NCBI GenBank assembly: GCA_027475525.1
Contig: JAMWFC010000049.1
Span: 1,241,297 to 1,305,296 of the forward strand
DNA: 64,000 bases
Direction: 5' to 3'
Source of the DNA: Macrolepiota albuminosa
Taxonomy: Eukaryota > Basidiomycota > Agaricomycetes > Agaricales > Agaricaceae
Shown: positions 31,355 to 41,430 of the stretch, in pieces
How the letters are laid out: every line of letters begins with the position of its first letter
How positions within the stretch are numbered: the first letter of the stretch is position 1
Made by a program: the position numbers and the translations under genes
The notes under the pieces: model-generated
What the model was told of the DNA's origin: nothing
The model's input: the letters and a program-made list of their open reading frames with translations, nothing else
Databases searched by the model: none

Positions 31355-32621
31355 ATGGCTCCTCCTACTGGTCCTAAAAAAACCCTTGGTCCTGACCCTT
31401 ATTCTCTCCTTGAAAGTGCCATCATCCGGGACAAGGATCAACAAACAAAATCCGTCAAACATATTGCCGCCTTTAGCACTGCTGTCACACGTCTCTGTGA
31501 GGAAGCTCTTGCCAAAGATGTACCGGTTCTAGTATCCCGGCATGTCGGAGCAGCTGAACTTGTGCGTTGTTTCTATTTTCGGAGCTTGTTCCAAATTTAA
31601 CTTTGCATGCATTGCCCCAGAACTTTGTGGATCACTCCGACTTCCCCCTCATTGCTGAGCAGTCTGGCCTTTACAACATTCTCTACAAGGTCCAGGCCCG
31701 CATCGAACGTCGACTTGCCCAGTCTTCTTCCAACGTCAAAAATTGGTGTATTTTTGCGGACACGATCCTTAAATTAATCACTGATCGCCGTGCCGAAGAA
31801 GCTGCCAAACAAGCTGCACACGAAGCCAAAGAGCGCGCTGAGGTCACTCTTTGCTTTGTCCATCACCATTCCCTTCTCACCTTCTCCTTTCTCTAGACGC
31901 GCCGCCGTGAGGATGCTCGCCGTGCCCGTGACCGTCGCCAGGAGCGTGACAGCGACGTAGAGATGATGAGTGCGTCATCTCCTCGTCCTGTCAAGCGCAA
32001 GGCTAACGACGTGAGCTTCCTTCCATTTCAGAGATTCAAATCGACGAATTGTTTACGCGATTTGCTCATTTTTCGCTTTCTCTCCAGCCCACGCCTGAGA
32101 CGGCACCCGATTCCAAGAAACCACGACTTCAATCCTCTGTCGGTGCGTTTCTTTTTCCTCCCTCACATAAAAACTGGCTTAATTTAGCCTCCCCAGCTTC
32201 TTATCGACCCAACGGATCGTGCGCACAAACTTTATTGGACGAAACCGACCGTATCCTAGCTAAGGATGGCAAAGTTTCGCGCGCTACCCTTCAAGATTAC
32301 GCCCAAGTTCTCGAGCAAACCGCATGCCAACAACTATTTGCGCTCGACATAGCCCAGCAACTCTGTAAGCAGCTTATTGCGCGTCGCGAGGCTGTTCGGA
32401 TCGCGCTCGACAATCAAGCTGTCTCCGATGCGGAGATCCGGATCGGAGAGCTGCAAGTCGGTTCCAGCACCAATTCGGTTTGCATTTTTCGTTGCTCGCA
32501 TCCATTCTTACACTCATCACCTCTATTTCCCCAGCCAGCCGTCGAAAGCCCGGATGTTGAGATCCCTGGGCCGGATTCCAAAGAGGACGAGGTAAATAAT
32601 GCTATTGAGGCAGCCTTGTAG
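31355..32621 (+). CDS. Antisense five-exon accessory gene of Gypsy-C (unknown function)
   Basis: I do not recognise the protein. Exons 31355-31561, 31621-31842, 31897-32010, 32088-32477 and 32535-32621 join to a 339-residue frame. All four introns (59, 54, 77 and 57 bp) are in phase 0 and end in AG. Donors are GTGCGT, GTCACT, GTGAGC and GTTTGC, so two are weak. The product has a mostly helical N-terminal half (residues 1-130) and a strongly charged Glu/Lys/Arg coiled coil around 130-165. KRK and KKPR basic patches that could be nuclear signals follow, then a second helical block (210-300) and an acidic tail. It starts 213 bp from the 3' LTR and reads towards pol, the same position and direction as the unrelated antisense gene in Gypsy-A. 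Its CpG content is high, unlike the gag-pol of the same element. Confidence 0.7.
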
Positions 32622-33722
32622 TTACACGGTATATTCGTTACTACTACGCAGCCCAATAGACTTAATTTCCTCGCGCAATAACTTGAGTTCGACGCCTTTA
32701 ATTTGCGTGACGTAGTAGTGATGTAAGGCTTCTTGATCGATCATGATCAGCCCTGCTGATCCGATGATCCGATCTCTCCATCACTCCTTTTCTTTCCTCG
32801 GACCGTTGCTCCACTAATCGCTTCCCTCACCTCGGACCGTCGTTCCTACTACTCGGTTCCTCTTTTAGTCAATCGTGTGGGGTAATTCTTTGTTTTCCCC
32901 CCCACACTGATCGTTTGGTGCGTTTTTGTCTTCACTCCCTGTCTCCCCGCACTCCTTCTCTGTTACCACTGGCCACCTTGCCAGAACTACCATTTCTCAC
33001 ATACTTCACACGTAATCTTCCATTCTCTTGCGTCCCCTTTGTTGCCTCCACGTCAATTATCCGATCACGCAGAACAACCGAACCCGCATCCCCAATATCG
33101 ATACACGGTTCCCTTGTTCTGGTACGCTCTCCTTCCCCTTTTGGTCTCTTTCGACGGCTCAACGCGTGGCCCACACTGTAGGGTGTCCCCTTTAGATTTT
33201 TACGTCTCCGTGGTGACAGCTTGGTCTGGCTGACCGCGCGTTCGACTCTGCGCAGGCGCACTTTTGCGCTCGAATACTTGATCCCTTATGCTACGTCGTA
33301 GATACAAACTCCTGTCCATAGCCTTGACCAATACATTTCCTGCCGTGCTCCCACCGTTCGACGTCTTGCACAGACAGACCCGAAGCCCAGACTTATCCAT
33401 CCACATGTACCCAACGTTCCGCCGACAGTACGCGTGACCACGTTACATAAGCAGGTGCACCGACGATTTGATTATCAAATCAGGTGCACCAGCTGACGTC
33501 GACGTGACCAGTACGCGGTCACGTTTCAAGAACGCGCGACTCAGCACGTCAGCAACGTAACAACGCGTGCTCGTTGTGCCAACCCTCTTCTTCTACACCA
33601 ACCAACTTCCCCCCAAACCCATGTAGTTTGTTTGTAGCAATTGTACCAGTTATTGCACATTGCCAATACATGTTTTCTGCCCTTTCTCACTCTAACTCTG
33701 CCAGAACCTAAAGAAGACTGAG
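32622..33722. other. Gypsy-C noncoding spacer between the convergent antisense gene and pol
   Basis: CpG-rich up to about 33560, then abruptly CpG-poor. It contains CAGGTGCACC twice flanking a GATTTGATTATCAAATC palindrome (33450-33495), and TGACGTC and GTGACC repeats (33495-33530). Short frames on both strands lack support. It may hold terminators or regulatory sites; I cannot assign them. Confidence 0.4.
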
Positions 33723-36700
33723 TTATTCTTCCTGTTCTTCTCCTAAGTGTACACCCCTGAGATAGAGGTCTTCTTCTACTTGTCCTTCCTGTCTTTCCTC
33801 TCTTAACTCTTGTAGTTTAGAAGGAGTAATATCAATCCATTCCTCTATGCTAGTGGGCAGAGTGATTTGCTGCCTAGCCTTGTAAGGTATAACCCTAAAG
33901 GCAGCTACTCTTTCTTGCCACACAGTACCATCCAACTCTGCCACTATATAGTTGCCTCCCTTAGTCCTAGTCAACACTACCATAGGTCCCCAGTAGCGAG
34001 CAGACATTTTCCCACTCAGAGATTTAGCTGCCACTATATTTCTAACCAGTACCAAGTCTCTTGGTTTGAACTTGTACTCTTTAATAGAAGCTTCATTTTC
34101 TCTTGTGAAGTTCTCTGCCCACCTCAACTTCTCCTTGCTGACTCTAGCCCTCATTTCCTCCACATGCTGGTAGTGCTTTGCCAGTGCTTGAGCCCTTAAG
34201 CCAATTAAGTCTTCTGTAGATACTGGTCCATCAGGCCAGTCTATCAACCAAGTGGCTTCCACTAAGTCCAAGGGTAGTATAGGATGTGCTCCAGTTACTA
34301 AGAAGAATGGGGAGCACCCAAATCTCTTTCTAACTGTAATCCTGTCTGCCCACATTACATGCCAGAAGAACCAGTACCACTTGGTTCTGTCTTCACAGGC
34401 TTTGTACAAGGCCTGCCTCACATCCCAATGTGGTCTCTCTATCCTTCCATTAGCTCTAGAATTATAGGGAGCAATAGTTATGCCCTGTATCCCATACTTC
34501 TTAGATAGCCAATGTACCACTTTTGTGAACTGCCCAGCATTATCTGTTACAATAGTGCTTATACAGCCCCATCTACAGATCACTTCTTCAAACAACCACT
34601 GCCCAATCAACTTGTGGTTATCCTTCTTCAAAGGTCTACCCTCCATCCATGAGGTTAAAGCACACCTCCCATGTACAATATACTTGCACCCATTTGAACT
34701 TGGTGTCATATGCATGGTATCCAAGTGTATGGTTTCAAATATACTGGGAGTATAGGCTACCACAGGCTGCCTGCATACTGCAACTTTCTGCCTAACTTGG
34801 CAAGCATGACAAGTGTCTATATACCACTTTACATCAGCTTCCATTTCTGGCCACCAAAACCTCTCCTCCAGTAAAGCCTTAGTTGCAAAGGTCCCTCTGT
34901 GACCAAGTGCATCATGAGCTGATTTTAACATATACATCCTCCTGTCCTTCTCTATGACTAGCTTGTGCTTCCCCTCTTCTCCTCTCTTGTAAAACCTTCC
35001 CTTGAGATCAAAGAAGAACTGCCTTGCAAATCTAAGGAATTGCCCTTCTTTCACCTCTCTGGGTACCTTTCCAGGATGCCTAAGCCAGTCCTGTACTAGG
35101 GGTAAGAGGTTATCTAAGGCTTTCCCCTTCTCAGTTCTCCTCTCTTCCTGGTACTCTTCTACAGTAGAGGCAGAGGGCCTTTCTGGCAGCAAGAGTGTAG
35201 ATAAAGTTAAGACTGCTACTGGATTCAGTGTAGTCCCTGCTTTAGTACTCTGCTCTTGTAAGCCTAAGGCTATCCCTTGCTCTCTGTCTTTACCCAATCT
35301 CACTTCTTCCTGTACATCTTCTGGAGTGACTGCTAACAAGTAGCCTCCTCTTGTATCAATCTCATCCATGAAGTCCTCTAACTTGAGGGGCACATGTTCC
35401 TCCCAGCCAGGTACTTTGTTAATCTCATCTGGATACTCAAAGGACATTGGCTTTGGATCATCCAGTAAAGATGAGTCCACAGGAGGATACTCTTCATCTC
35501 CTGGTTGCTTCTCCCTGCGAGATAGACCATCCATACTGAAAGTCTTTCCTGGCACATGCCTCAAGGTGAAGTGATACATAAGTACAGCTTCTACCCAGCG
35601 CATTATAGTAGCATTAGGTCCTATTCCTGGGTTGCTCAGCATGCCCTTGAGGTATTTAGCATCACTCTCAATGATAAGCTTTCTGCACCCTAGTAACCAA
35701 TAGCTGCTAACTTGTAATGCCCTCATAAGACCATACAGCTCTCTCTTAGGTTGTGAAAACCTAGCCTCCCTCTCATTCAAGGTAATGGACCCCAGTCTAG
35801 CACAAGTCCTCTGTTTTGGATTTGTACTGTCTTCTTGGAAGATCCCAAACCCAACAGCCATCCAAGAAGTGTCTACTGCCAAGATGACAGCTCCTTCAGA
35901 CTCATAGTCTATAGGTCTTAGAGCTGCACAACTTGCTAACCTCCTCTTCATCTCCTTCATGGCCTCCTTCTGTTCTTCCTCCCAGACAAAAGCCACATCA
36001 TCCTTAGTGAGCCTATTGATAGGCTCTGAGATCTTGGCATAGTCCTGGATGAACATCCTGAAGGTACCACAAGTTCCCAAGAACTTCCTAACCTCAGAGA
36101 CATTGCGGCAGTCTCCCCAACTCATGACCACTGCATATCTCTTTGTCTCTGGCTTGCGCCCCTCATAAGAACACAAGTGACCCACTACAGTGATTTCATC
36201 TGCACATAGCACAGACTTAGTCCCTGAGAAGGTTCCTCCAGCATACTTGATGCGCTGAACAACTCTATTGACATTGTTCAGGTGCTCCCATACAAAGCGC
36301 CTAATCCCTTGATTCTCTGCAATAGTCTCATACCCTCCTCCTTCCAACTCATACCTAGTCTCAGGTCCTCTTATTGGAACATCATCAATATAAGGCCAAG
36401 TGACATGAGGTATCTCATCTTGCAAGATATAAGTAACATCATCATGGAAGATGGGAACTGAATTAGTCCATCCCATTGGCAATGTCACCAATCTCAGAGC
36501 TCCATAAGGTGTCTGAAAGGTGGTATAGTCTCTAGACTTAGGGTCCAAAGTCCTTTCATCATATCCAACATAGAGGTCACACATCCCACCACATGCTCTT
36601 CCAGCAAAGTGGTTGGCCAGTTCTTCTGTAGCAGGAGGTACTCCAGAATGAGCTATAGTGACTTTGTTTAGAGGTTCTAAACTGTGCACAAGCCTTAGAC

Positions 36701-37481
36701 TTTTCCCATCCTTCTTCAGAACAGCAAACCATTGTGATCTATATGAGGAGTTTGACCTCTCATAAACCCCTGCTTCCAACTTCCTCTTAATCTCCTTGCA
36801 CAGATCATTGTACTTCCCAGGAGGTATGGGTCTGTTTTTCAACACCCAAGGCTGGTGAGGTACTACTGGCATAACAACAGGTGGGAAGTATTCCTCTTTG
36901 AACTTCCCCTTCTGACTGTCATTCCATGCAAAGGCCTCATTCTGCTGCATCATCAGCTGGTGCAATAACTTCCTCTCTTCTGGCCATAGAAACTCTCCTT
37001 CATGTGCTTGGTCAATAATCTGTTTGCACTCCTCTGTGTACCTCCCAGTAGGTCTGAATTCAGGTGGATGTGGACTCAAAGGTGGCATGTCCTTTAAAGG
37101 ATCACCAGTGATATTCCTCTCTATCCTGAACTCCTCTGGTGTAGTACCCAACACAGGTCTAACTTTCTTGGCAACAGGCTTATATTTCCCAAACACTTGT
37201 ACAGTTTCCTCCTGGCTTTTCTCCCCCCCACTCTTTAACTCTTCAGGTAGGTAGCCTAGCTCTCCATTCAGGTAAGCTCCCAGCAACTGCCCTGTCCTTT
37301 CTCCTTCTCTTCCAGTAGCATGGTAAGCAGCCAAGTACACATCCCTGAGTTCTTGCTGCTCAAAACTCTTCTCCTTGACACAGTACCCCTTGATCCAGAA
37401 ACCTTCCTCCTCACTCCCCTCTATCATTACTGCAGCCTCTCCTTGATCTGGAATCAACTCCTCAAGGCTGAAGCTTTTCCC
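33723..37481 (-). CDS. Gypsy-C Pol: reverse transcriptase, RNase H, integrase
   Basis: The frame is open from the pro/pol slippery site to 33723 (1244 residues from 37457). Counting from 37457, RT covers about residues 200-430 with LVTLPMGWTNS and the YIDD active site at 356-359. RNase H is at about 540-660 (VILAVDTSWMAVGFG, RELYGLM, DGLSRRE). The integrase has its HHCC zinc segment (HDALGHRG ... CHACQVRQ), the three acidic residues (LDTMHM, VTDNAGQF, NGRIERPH) and a C-terminal GKMSARYWGP block. There is no chromodomain. The start is not an ATG: the protein should be made by -1 frameshifting from pro. Codons are strikingly CpG-poor yet no stop is present. Confidence 0.93.
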   Translation of the reverse strand, partial: GKSFSLEELIPDQGEAAVMIEGSEEEGFWIKGYCVKEKSFEQQELRDVYLAAYHATGREGERTGQLLGAYLNGELGYLPEELKSGGEKSQEETVQVFGKYKPVAKKVRPVLGTTPEEFRIERNITGDPLKDMPPLSPHPPEFRPTGRYTEECKQIIDQAHEGEFLWPEERKLLHQLMMQQNEAFAWNDSQKGKFKEEYFPPVVMPVVPHQPWVLKNRPIPPGKYNDLCKEIKRKLEAGVYERSNSSYRSQWFAVLKKDGKSLRLVHSLEPLNKVTIAHSGVPPATEELANHFAGRACGGMCDLYVGYDERTLDPKSRDYTTFQTPYGALRLVTLPMGWTNSVPIFHDDVTYILQDEIPHVTWPYIDDVPIRGPETRYELEGGGYETIAENQGIRRFVWEHLNNVNRVVQRIKYAGGTFSGTKSVLCADEITVVGHLCSYEGRKPETKRYAVVMSWGDCRNVSEVRKFLGTCGTFRMFIQDYAKISEPINRLTKDDVAFVWEEEQKEAMKEMKRRLASCAALRPIDYESEGAVILAVDTSWMAVGFGIFQEDSTNPKQRTCARLGSITLNEREARFSQPKRELYGLMRALQVSSYWLLGCRKLIIESDAKYLKGMLSNPGIGPNATIMRWVEAVLMYHFTLRHVPGKTFSMDGLSRREKQPGDEEYPPVDSSLLDDPKPMSFEYPDEINKVPGWEEHVPLKLEDFMDEIDTRGGYLLAVTPEDVQEEVRLGKDREQGIALGLQEQSTKAGTTLNPVAVLTLSTLLLPERPSASTVEEYQEERRTEKGKALDNLLPLVQDWLRHPGKVPREVKEGQFLRFARQFFFDLKGRFYKRGEEGKHKLVIEKDRRMYMLKSAHDALGHRGTFATKALLEERFWWPEMEADVKWYIDTCHACQVRQKVAVCRQPVVAYTPSIFETIHLDTMHMTPSSNGCKYIVHGRCALTSWMEGRPLKKDNHKLIGQWLFEEVICRWGCISTIVTDNAGQFTKVVHWLSKKYGIQGITIAPYNSRANGRIERPHWDVRQALYKACEDRTKWYWFFWHVMWADRITVRKRFGCSPFFLVTGAHPILPLDLVEATWLIDWPDGPVSTEDLIGLRAQALAKHYQHVEEMRARVSKEKLRWAENFTRENEASIKEYKFKPRDLVLVRNIVAAKSLSGKMSARYWGPMVVLTRTKGGNYIVAELDGTVWQERVAAFRVIPYKARQQITLPTSIEEWIDITPSKLQELREERQEGQVEEDLYLRGVHLGEEQEE

Positions 37482-38479
37482 AACTCCTCCTTGTTGCCAC
37501 TAGGGGGTGCCTTGCCTCTCTCATAAGTTGGGAGTGCAGTCCTTTTCCCAGTATTAGGATCCCTGATAGTGATAATTGCACTACCATCCTTCAGATTCTG
37601 CACATTACTCTCAGTGGCTGTATCAAATGGCCTCCCCAGTAATACTGTATAGGCAGGTTTCTCAAATATATGCACTTGCAAGTATATTGTGAAACCCTCA
37701 GCAAACTTGAAGGGCACATTTTTGGCCATCCCCAAAGACTCATTGACCTGTTGATTGGCACTCTCCATGCGCAACCTTATATCAGGATCCCAAGTCAATC
37801 TCAAACTTAGTGCCTTGTCCAAAGCCATGCACACAATCTGAGACCCACTGTCCAGTATAGCCTCTACCTTTTCTTGGTCATTCACACTAGGGTACAGAGA
37901 CCTCAACACTTGTAAGTCTCTGGCCACATAGACCACTTCTGGCCTATCCCCTGGTGGAAGCTGTTCCAAGAAGGTAGCCACACAATCCTCATGAACCACT
38001 GATCCCTTTGGAATCCCCTCTTCTTCACTCTGAGAGATATGGTACCCTGGTTGAGGCAAGTCATCTATGTTGACCTGGCCCATTACAGAAGCACTTCTAT
38101 CCTCTTGTGCAAAGACCTTGGCTGCTGTCCACTTGGTAGCACCTTCTCTCCTTCTCCAAGTCTTCTCCATAGCCTCCTGCAAGGCTGGCACCTTCAACAA
38201 TTCCCTTGTAGAAATTGTCACCTCATTGTCCAATATTTTGCTGACAATCTCATCCTCCCTTCTCTGCCATACTCTGGGCTGGTACAGCTCTTTCTTGTCA
38301 TTTTGAAATTTTACTATTTTCTCTCCATTGACAGCAGGCACCTGCTCAAAGGGCAGGTTCCCTTTGCCTACTTCTATAACTCCCCTTTGCCTTTTCAGAT
38401 CACTCTCAGGTGGTAGTGGTGTCCTCAATTCAGGCTGGACCCTTCCATCTGCCACCATCCTTGAGTTCTCTAAAAACCC
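37454..38479 (-). CDS. Gypsy-C protease
   Basis: This 334-residue frame (from its ATG at 38458; the -1 frame is open from 38479) carries one retropepsin domain with ILDSGSQIVCM near residue 200 and TVLLGRPFD near 280. A Lys/Glu-rich N-terminal region precedes it. It lies in the -1 frame relative to gag and is followed by a second -1 shift into pol, giving separate gag, gag-pro and gag-pro-pol products. Confidence 0.9.
   Translation of the reverse strand, partial: GFLENSRMVADGRVQPELRTPLPPESDLKRQRGVIEVGKGNLPFEQVPAVNGEKIVKFQNDKKELYQPRVWQRREDEIVSKILDNEVTISTRELLKVPALQEAMEKTWRRREGATKWTAAKVFAQEDRSASVMGQVNIDDLPQPGYHISQSEEEGIPKGSVVHEDCVATFLEQLPPGDRPEVVYVARDLQVLRSLYPSVNDQEKVEAILDSGSQIVCMALDKALSLRLTWDPDIRLRMESANQQVNESLGMAKNVPFKFAEGFTIYLQVHIFEKPAYTVLLGRPFDTATESNVQNLKDGSAIITIRDPNTGKRTALPTYERGKAPPSGNKEELGKASALRS
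37475..37481 (-). promoter_or_regulatory. -1 frameshift site, pro/pol (GGGAAAA)
   Basis: In the pro frame the minus strand reads TTG GGA AAA GCT, so the heptamer G_GGA_AAA is in the X_XXY_YYZ register. A -1 slip enters the pol frame (GGG AAA AGC), and the pro stop TGA follows 19 bases later at 37456-37454. Confidence 0.75.
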
Positions 38480-39909
38480 TCCTGCTTCTGCTGCTGAGTG
38501 TTCTTCTCATAAGTCTGACTCCTAGTAGTTATCAGACTTGCCACCAAGCTCTGCAGTTCTTCTATCTTCTTCTCCAAATCCCCCCTCTCTTTGGGCACTG
38601 CCTGCACATAAGTAGCCACACTAGGCACAACTGTTACTGGTTCCTCTACCCATCCATAGAAGGCAGCAGCCTTAGAGTCCATGATAGCATTGACCCTCTC
38701 CTTGGGAGACACATTAGGTGGACTCCTGGGAATAGGATCCCCAGAAGGTAGCCTAGGCCTGCCTTCAACAAGAATAAGCTTGCCTTCTTGGACTTGAGTC
38801 CTGAGGTATTCACAGTCAATGGTCCTATGTCCCAGCTCCCAACAATGATAACAGTTTATTCCTGCTGCTGAACTGTTGCCTCCTTGAAACTGAACAGTCT
38901 GCAAGGCCTGAGCAGGCATCCCCATCCTATTCTGCAGACCTCCCTGCATAGGAACCTGGCTCTTTGCCTTCCACTCATTGTTCATGGTCTGCATGAACCC
39001 CCTCAGACTGCTCATCTCCTTCCCCAAAGCCATAACTCCATCCTGGAGGTTAGCTAACCTCCCCTCAGTCTCCAAATCTGGCTCTTGCTTGACCTTGATC
39101 ACCCCTGGGACCTTCTCCTGTGGACTGTCATTGTCCCTGAATGAGGTTCCAGAATCAACCAAAATAGCCACCACATTGATGATTTCCTTCAGATCATATC
39201 TATCATCCTTGTGTCTCCTCCTGGTTATGTCACTATAATGACCATATTTTTGCAAGGCCTGGGCCAGAATAAGTTCCCTGAAGGCTGGGGTGAAGCACTT
39301 AGTGAACTTCTCAACCAGTGCCCCATTCCCAAGCACCCCCTTCAACTTCTTGGCTTCAGCCCTAAACTTCCTGACCAGTGCATGGATCTCTTCTGTGTCA
39401 TTCTGTCCCAACCTTGCATGCTCTCTACAGATCCTGTCAAGTACTGCCACACTCCCCTCATCAGAGATTGCCTCTGGGTAGGAATCTTGGACCTCCTTGA
39501 CAAAGACCTCCCAACTTGACTCATCACTAAAACTGTCCAATCCCCTCCACTCACTGTCTGTCTCTGCATCCACATACTCTGTCACCCTCTCCTTTCTCTC
39601 CCCAGCATCATTAATCCCTGCAGCCTTGAAGAGACTCTCCATCTTTCTGAGGAAGCGCCTGACTTCAGTGGGCTGTGTGTGGGTGAACCTAGGTGCATCT
39701 CTGCTTGTAGACAGAGGCAATTTTTGTCTTGTAACTTCTGGCATTTTTGATAGATTTGTACTTGTAATTTTGATAGTTTTGGATGTTGGCTTTCTGCTTG
39801 ATCTCAAGACTTGTTCAGGGTCCCCAACACTATTGAGTGTGGTGGTCTTGCTGCTCCTGGTAGTGGGCTTGTGTGCTTGCTCCCTAGGACTGACCTTTTG
39901 CTTGGGCAC
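38470..39909 (-). CDS. Gypsy-C Gag
   Basis: The 479-residue Gag runs from its ATG at 39909, about 140 bases after the primer site. It has a basic Ser/Thr-rich N-terminus, a helical capsid-like domain (about residues 80-260, including VRRFLRKMESLF-like and DRICREHARLGQ-like segments), and a CCHC knuckle INCYHCWELGHRTIDC near residue 350. A C-terminal coiled coil (DLEKKIEELQSLVASL) follows, then a Gln-rich end at the frameshift site. No internal stop is present. Confidence 0.92.
   Translation of the reverse strand: MPKQKVSPREQAHKPTTRSSKTTTLNSVGDPEQVLRSSRKPTSKTIKITSTNLSKMPEVTRQKLPLSTSRDAPRFTHTQPTEVRRFLRKMESLFKAAGINDAGERKERVTEYVDAETDSEWRGLDSFSDESSWEVFVKEVQDSYPEAISDEGSVAVLDRICREHARLGQNDTEEIHALVRKFRAEAKKLKGVLGNGALVEKFTKCFTPAFRELILAQALQKYGHYSDITRRRHKDDRYDLKEIINVVAILVDSGTSFRDNDSPQEKVPGVIKVKQEPDLETEGRLANLQDGVMALGKEMSSLRGFMQTMNNEWKAKSQVPMQGGLQNRMGMPAQALQTVQFQGGNSSAAGINCYHCWELGHRTIDCEYLRTQVQEGKLILVEGRPRLPSGDPIPRSPPNVSPKERVNAIMDSKAAAFYGWVEEPVTVVPSVATYVQAVPKERGDLEKKIEELQSLVASLITTRSQTYEKNTQQQKQEGF
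38473..38479 (-). promoter_or_regulatory. -1 frameshift site, gag/pro (GGGTTTT)
   Basis: The gag frame ends GAG GGT TTT TAG, so G_GGT_TTT is in the X_XXY_YYZ register with the stop directly after it. A -1 slip gives GGG TTT TTA and enters the protease frame. Confidence 0.75.
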
Positions 39910-40046
39910 TGTCCTCTTTAGCTTCTCTGGGGTTGACCCTCTTGGTGCAAATGAAATCTTGAATTAAGCTTGAGGTGAACCTGACTTGCTGGTCCACAAA
40001 TGAACTTGATGACAGTGTTTCTTGTTGGTAAACTTTCTAAGCCAAA

Positions 40047-40066
40047 GCCCCTCGCGGTGGGCTCCA
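40047..40066 (-). promoter_or_regulatory. Gypsy-C tRNA primer-binding site
   Basis: Two bases from the 5' LTR the minus strand reads TGGAGCCCACCGCGAGG and continues GGC. It is the same primer site as Gypsy-B at 18187-18203. Confidence 0.78.
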
Positions 40067-40068
40067 GA

Positions 40069-41014
40069 TGTAGTACTTGGTTGCAAGTAGTACTGATAGT
40101 TCTGGGGCTTTCTTGAAGTCTTAGAAAGTGACCTCTAATCCACACTGGTGCTTGATGATAAAAACTTGATGTATTGGGTGCTTCACAGAATATCAAATAT
40201 CCTGATGGGCAGAAGAAGGTTCTCAATAAACTCCAGCCTAAGCAGTTCACTCCCTGGGAACCACCGAGCCTTTGTCTACCAATAGACTTCCAATGAGAGG
40301 TGTTCAATAAACTCTAGCCTAAGTGATTCACTCCCTGGGAACCACCGAGCCTTTGCCTATCAATTGCCTGTCTATTCTCTACTAAACTTGGGCTATTTAT
40401 ACTGTTTTTCTGGTGCACAGACCACTATCTACACATGACTCTTTTGTTGTCAACTCCCCAGCCTCCAAAACATATTTGATAGTCCAATTTCCCTTTTGGG
40501 AGGCATGTTTCGGTGCCACCAGTTCCACCATTCAACTTCTTGTTCCACCATTCCTCCGGATGTCTCTGATTGCCACTTCCCCATTTGCTTCAGCTCCATT
40601 TAGCACGATCCCATTCATAGATCCTTCTTTCCCCTTTTAGCGCTTCCCTGCATTCCATGCTTCTTTTGACATCCCTCCATGCTTCTTTTCCTTTCCCCTT
40701 TCAGTCATGTCAAATCGGGCCTTGTCAGATCTGATCTTGATCTAGATCATCACAAATTGATCCCATTTCGTCACTTCTGCCAGCTCCCATGCTTCCCCTC
40801 CCCATTACAGTGGTTGGACTATTGTTGAGTGGATAGCTTGAGCTGGTCCCTGCCCTTTGTTCTGTACTGTCTGTGTATTTATTGGGGTGTTTTTGGAGAT
40901 ATAATTTGTTGAGACTGCTACCAGGAGGCTTACAGTTTTCAGCCTTATGATTAAATGTTTATTTTGACTTCTGGTGCATGTTGTGTCCCTGACTGCTGGT
41001 ACAGCGTCGTATCA
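40069..41014 (-). repeat. Gypsy-C 5' LTR (right copy)
   Basis: The partner of 30196-31141, also 946 bp. I saw no difference between the two copies by eye. Confidence 0.95.
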
Positions 41015-41430
41015 CTGGCAGAGGAAGATCCAAAGAGAACAAATCTAGGGATTCCCTATGCCAGGTTGGACACTTCTGGGGCTTCTGAAGCATGGAAAAC
41101 AACTGTACAGTACAACAAAACCTTAAAAACTCGAAAATTGACTAACCAAACAACTGTGCAAACAAGGCAGGAAAACTCTGGACTTTAGAAGTCAGAAAGG
41201 CAAACTCTGGCTTATATAAGCAGTCTGGAAGTGGTGCTGAAGGGCCCACACTTGTCTGAATAGTAGCTAAAAAACCAGAGCACCTCAAGGGCTGAGAGTA
41301 GTACTAACAGATAGTGTTGAAAGAATAGAAACAGTAAAATGAAATAATGTCAGAAGAAATCAGAGAATGAATGAAGGGAGAGTGAAGAGATAAGGAGTGA
41401 GAAAAAAAAGAAATGAGGAGTCCCCTGACA

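Larger units (their letters stand above)
30196..41014 (-). mobile_element. Gypsy-C: apparently intact Ty3/Gypsy retrotransposon
   Basis: The element is 10.8 kb with two 946-bp LTRs that look identical by eye, and the target duplication is CTGG (30192-30195 and 41015-41018). Minus-strand gag, pro and pol are each open and linked by -1 slippery sites, with all catalytic residues present. Primer-binding site and polypurine tract are at the expected ends. An antisense five-exon gene lies between pol and the 3' LTR. There is no chromodomain. By sequence it is the most likely recently mobile element in the window. Confidence 0.94.
30089..41430 (-). repeat. Solo LTR of the Gypsy-D family, interrupted by Gypsy-C
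   Basis: The LTR starts TGTAAGGGC at 30089, breaks at 30195, resumes after Gypsy-C at 41015 and ends CCTGACA at 41430. TGCAT flanks it at 30084-30088 and 41431-41435. The broken piece has the same order as the uninterrupted copies at 25771 and 26660. DNA left of 30084 and right of 41435 was therefore once contiguous. Confidence 0.88.

Noticed and set aside
32932..33261. 109-codon minus-strand frame in the Gypsy-C spacer as an extra sense gene
   Set aside because: Arg-rich translation of CpG-rich spacer, no motif, and no plausible translation start downstream of pol.
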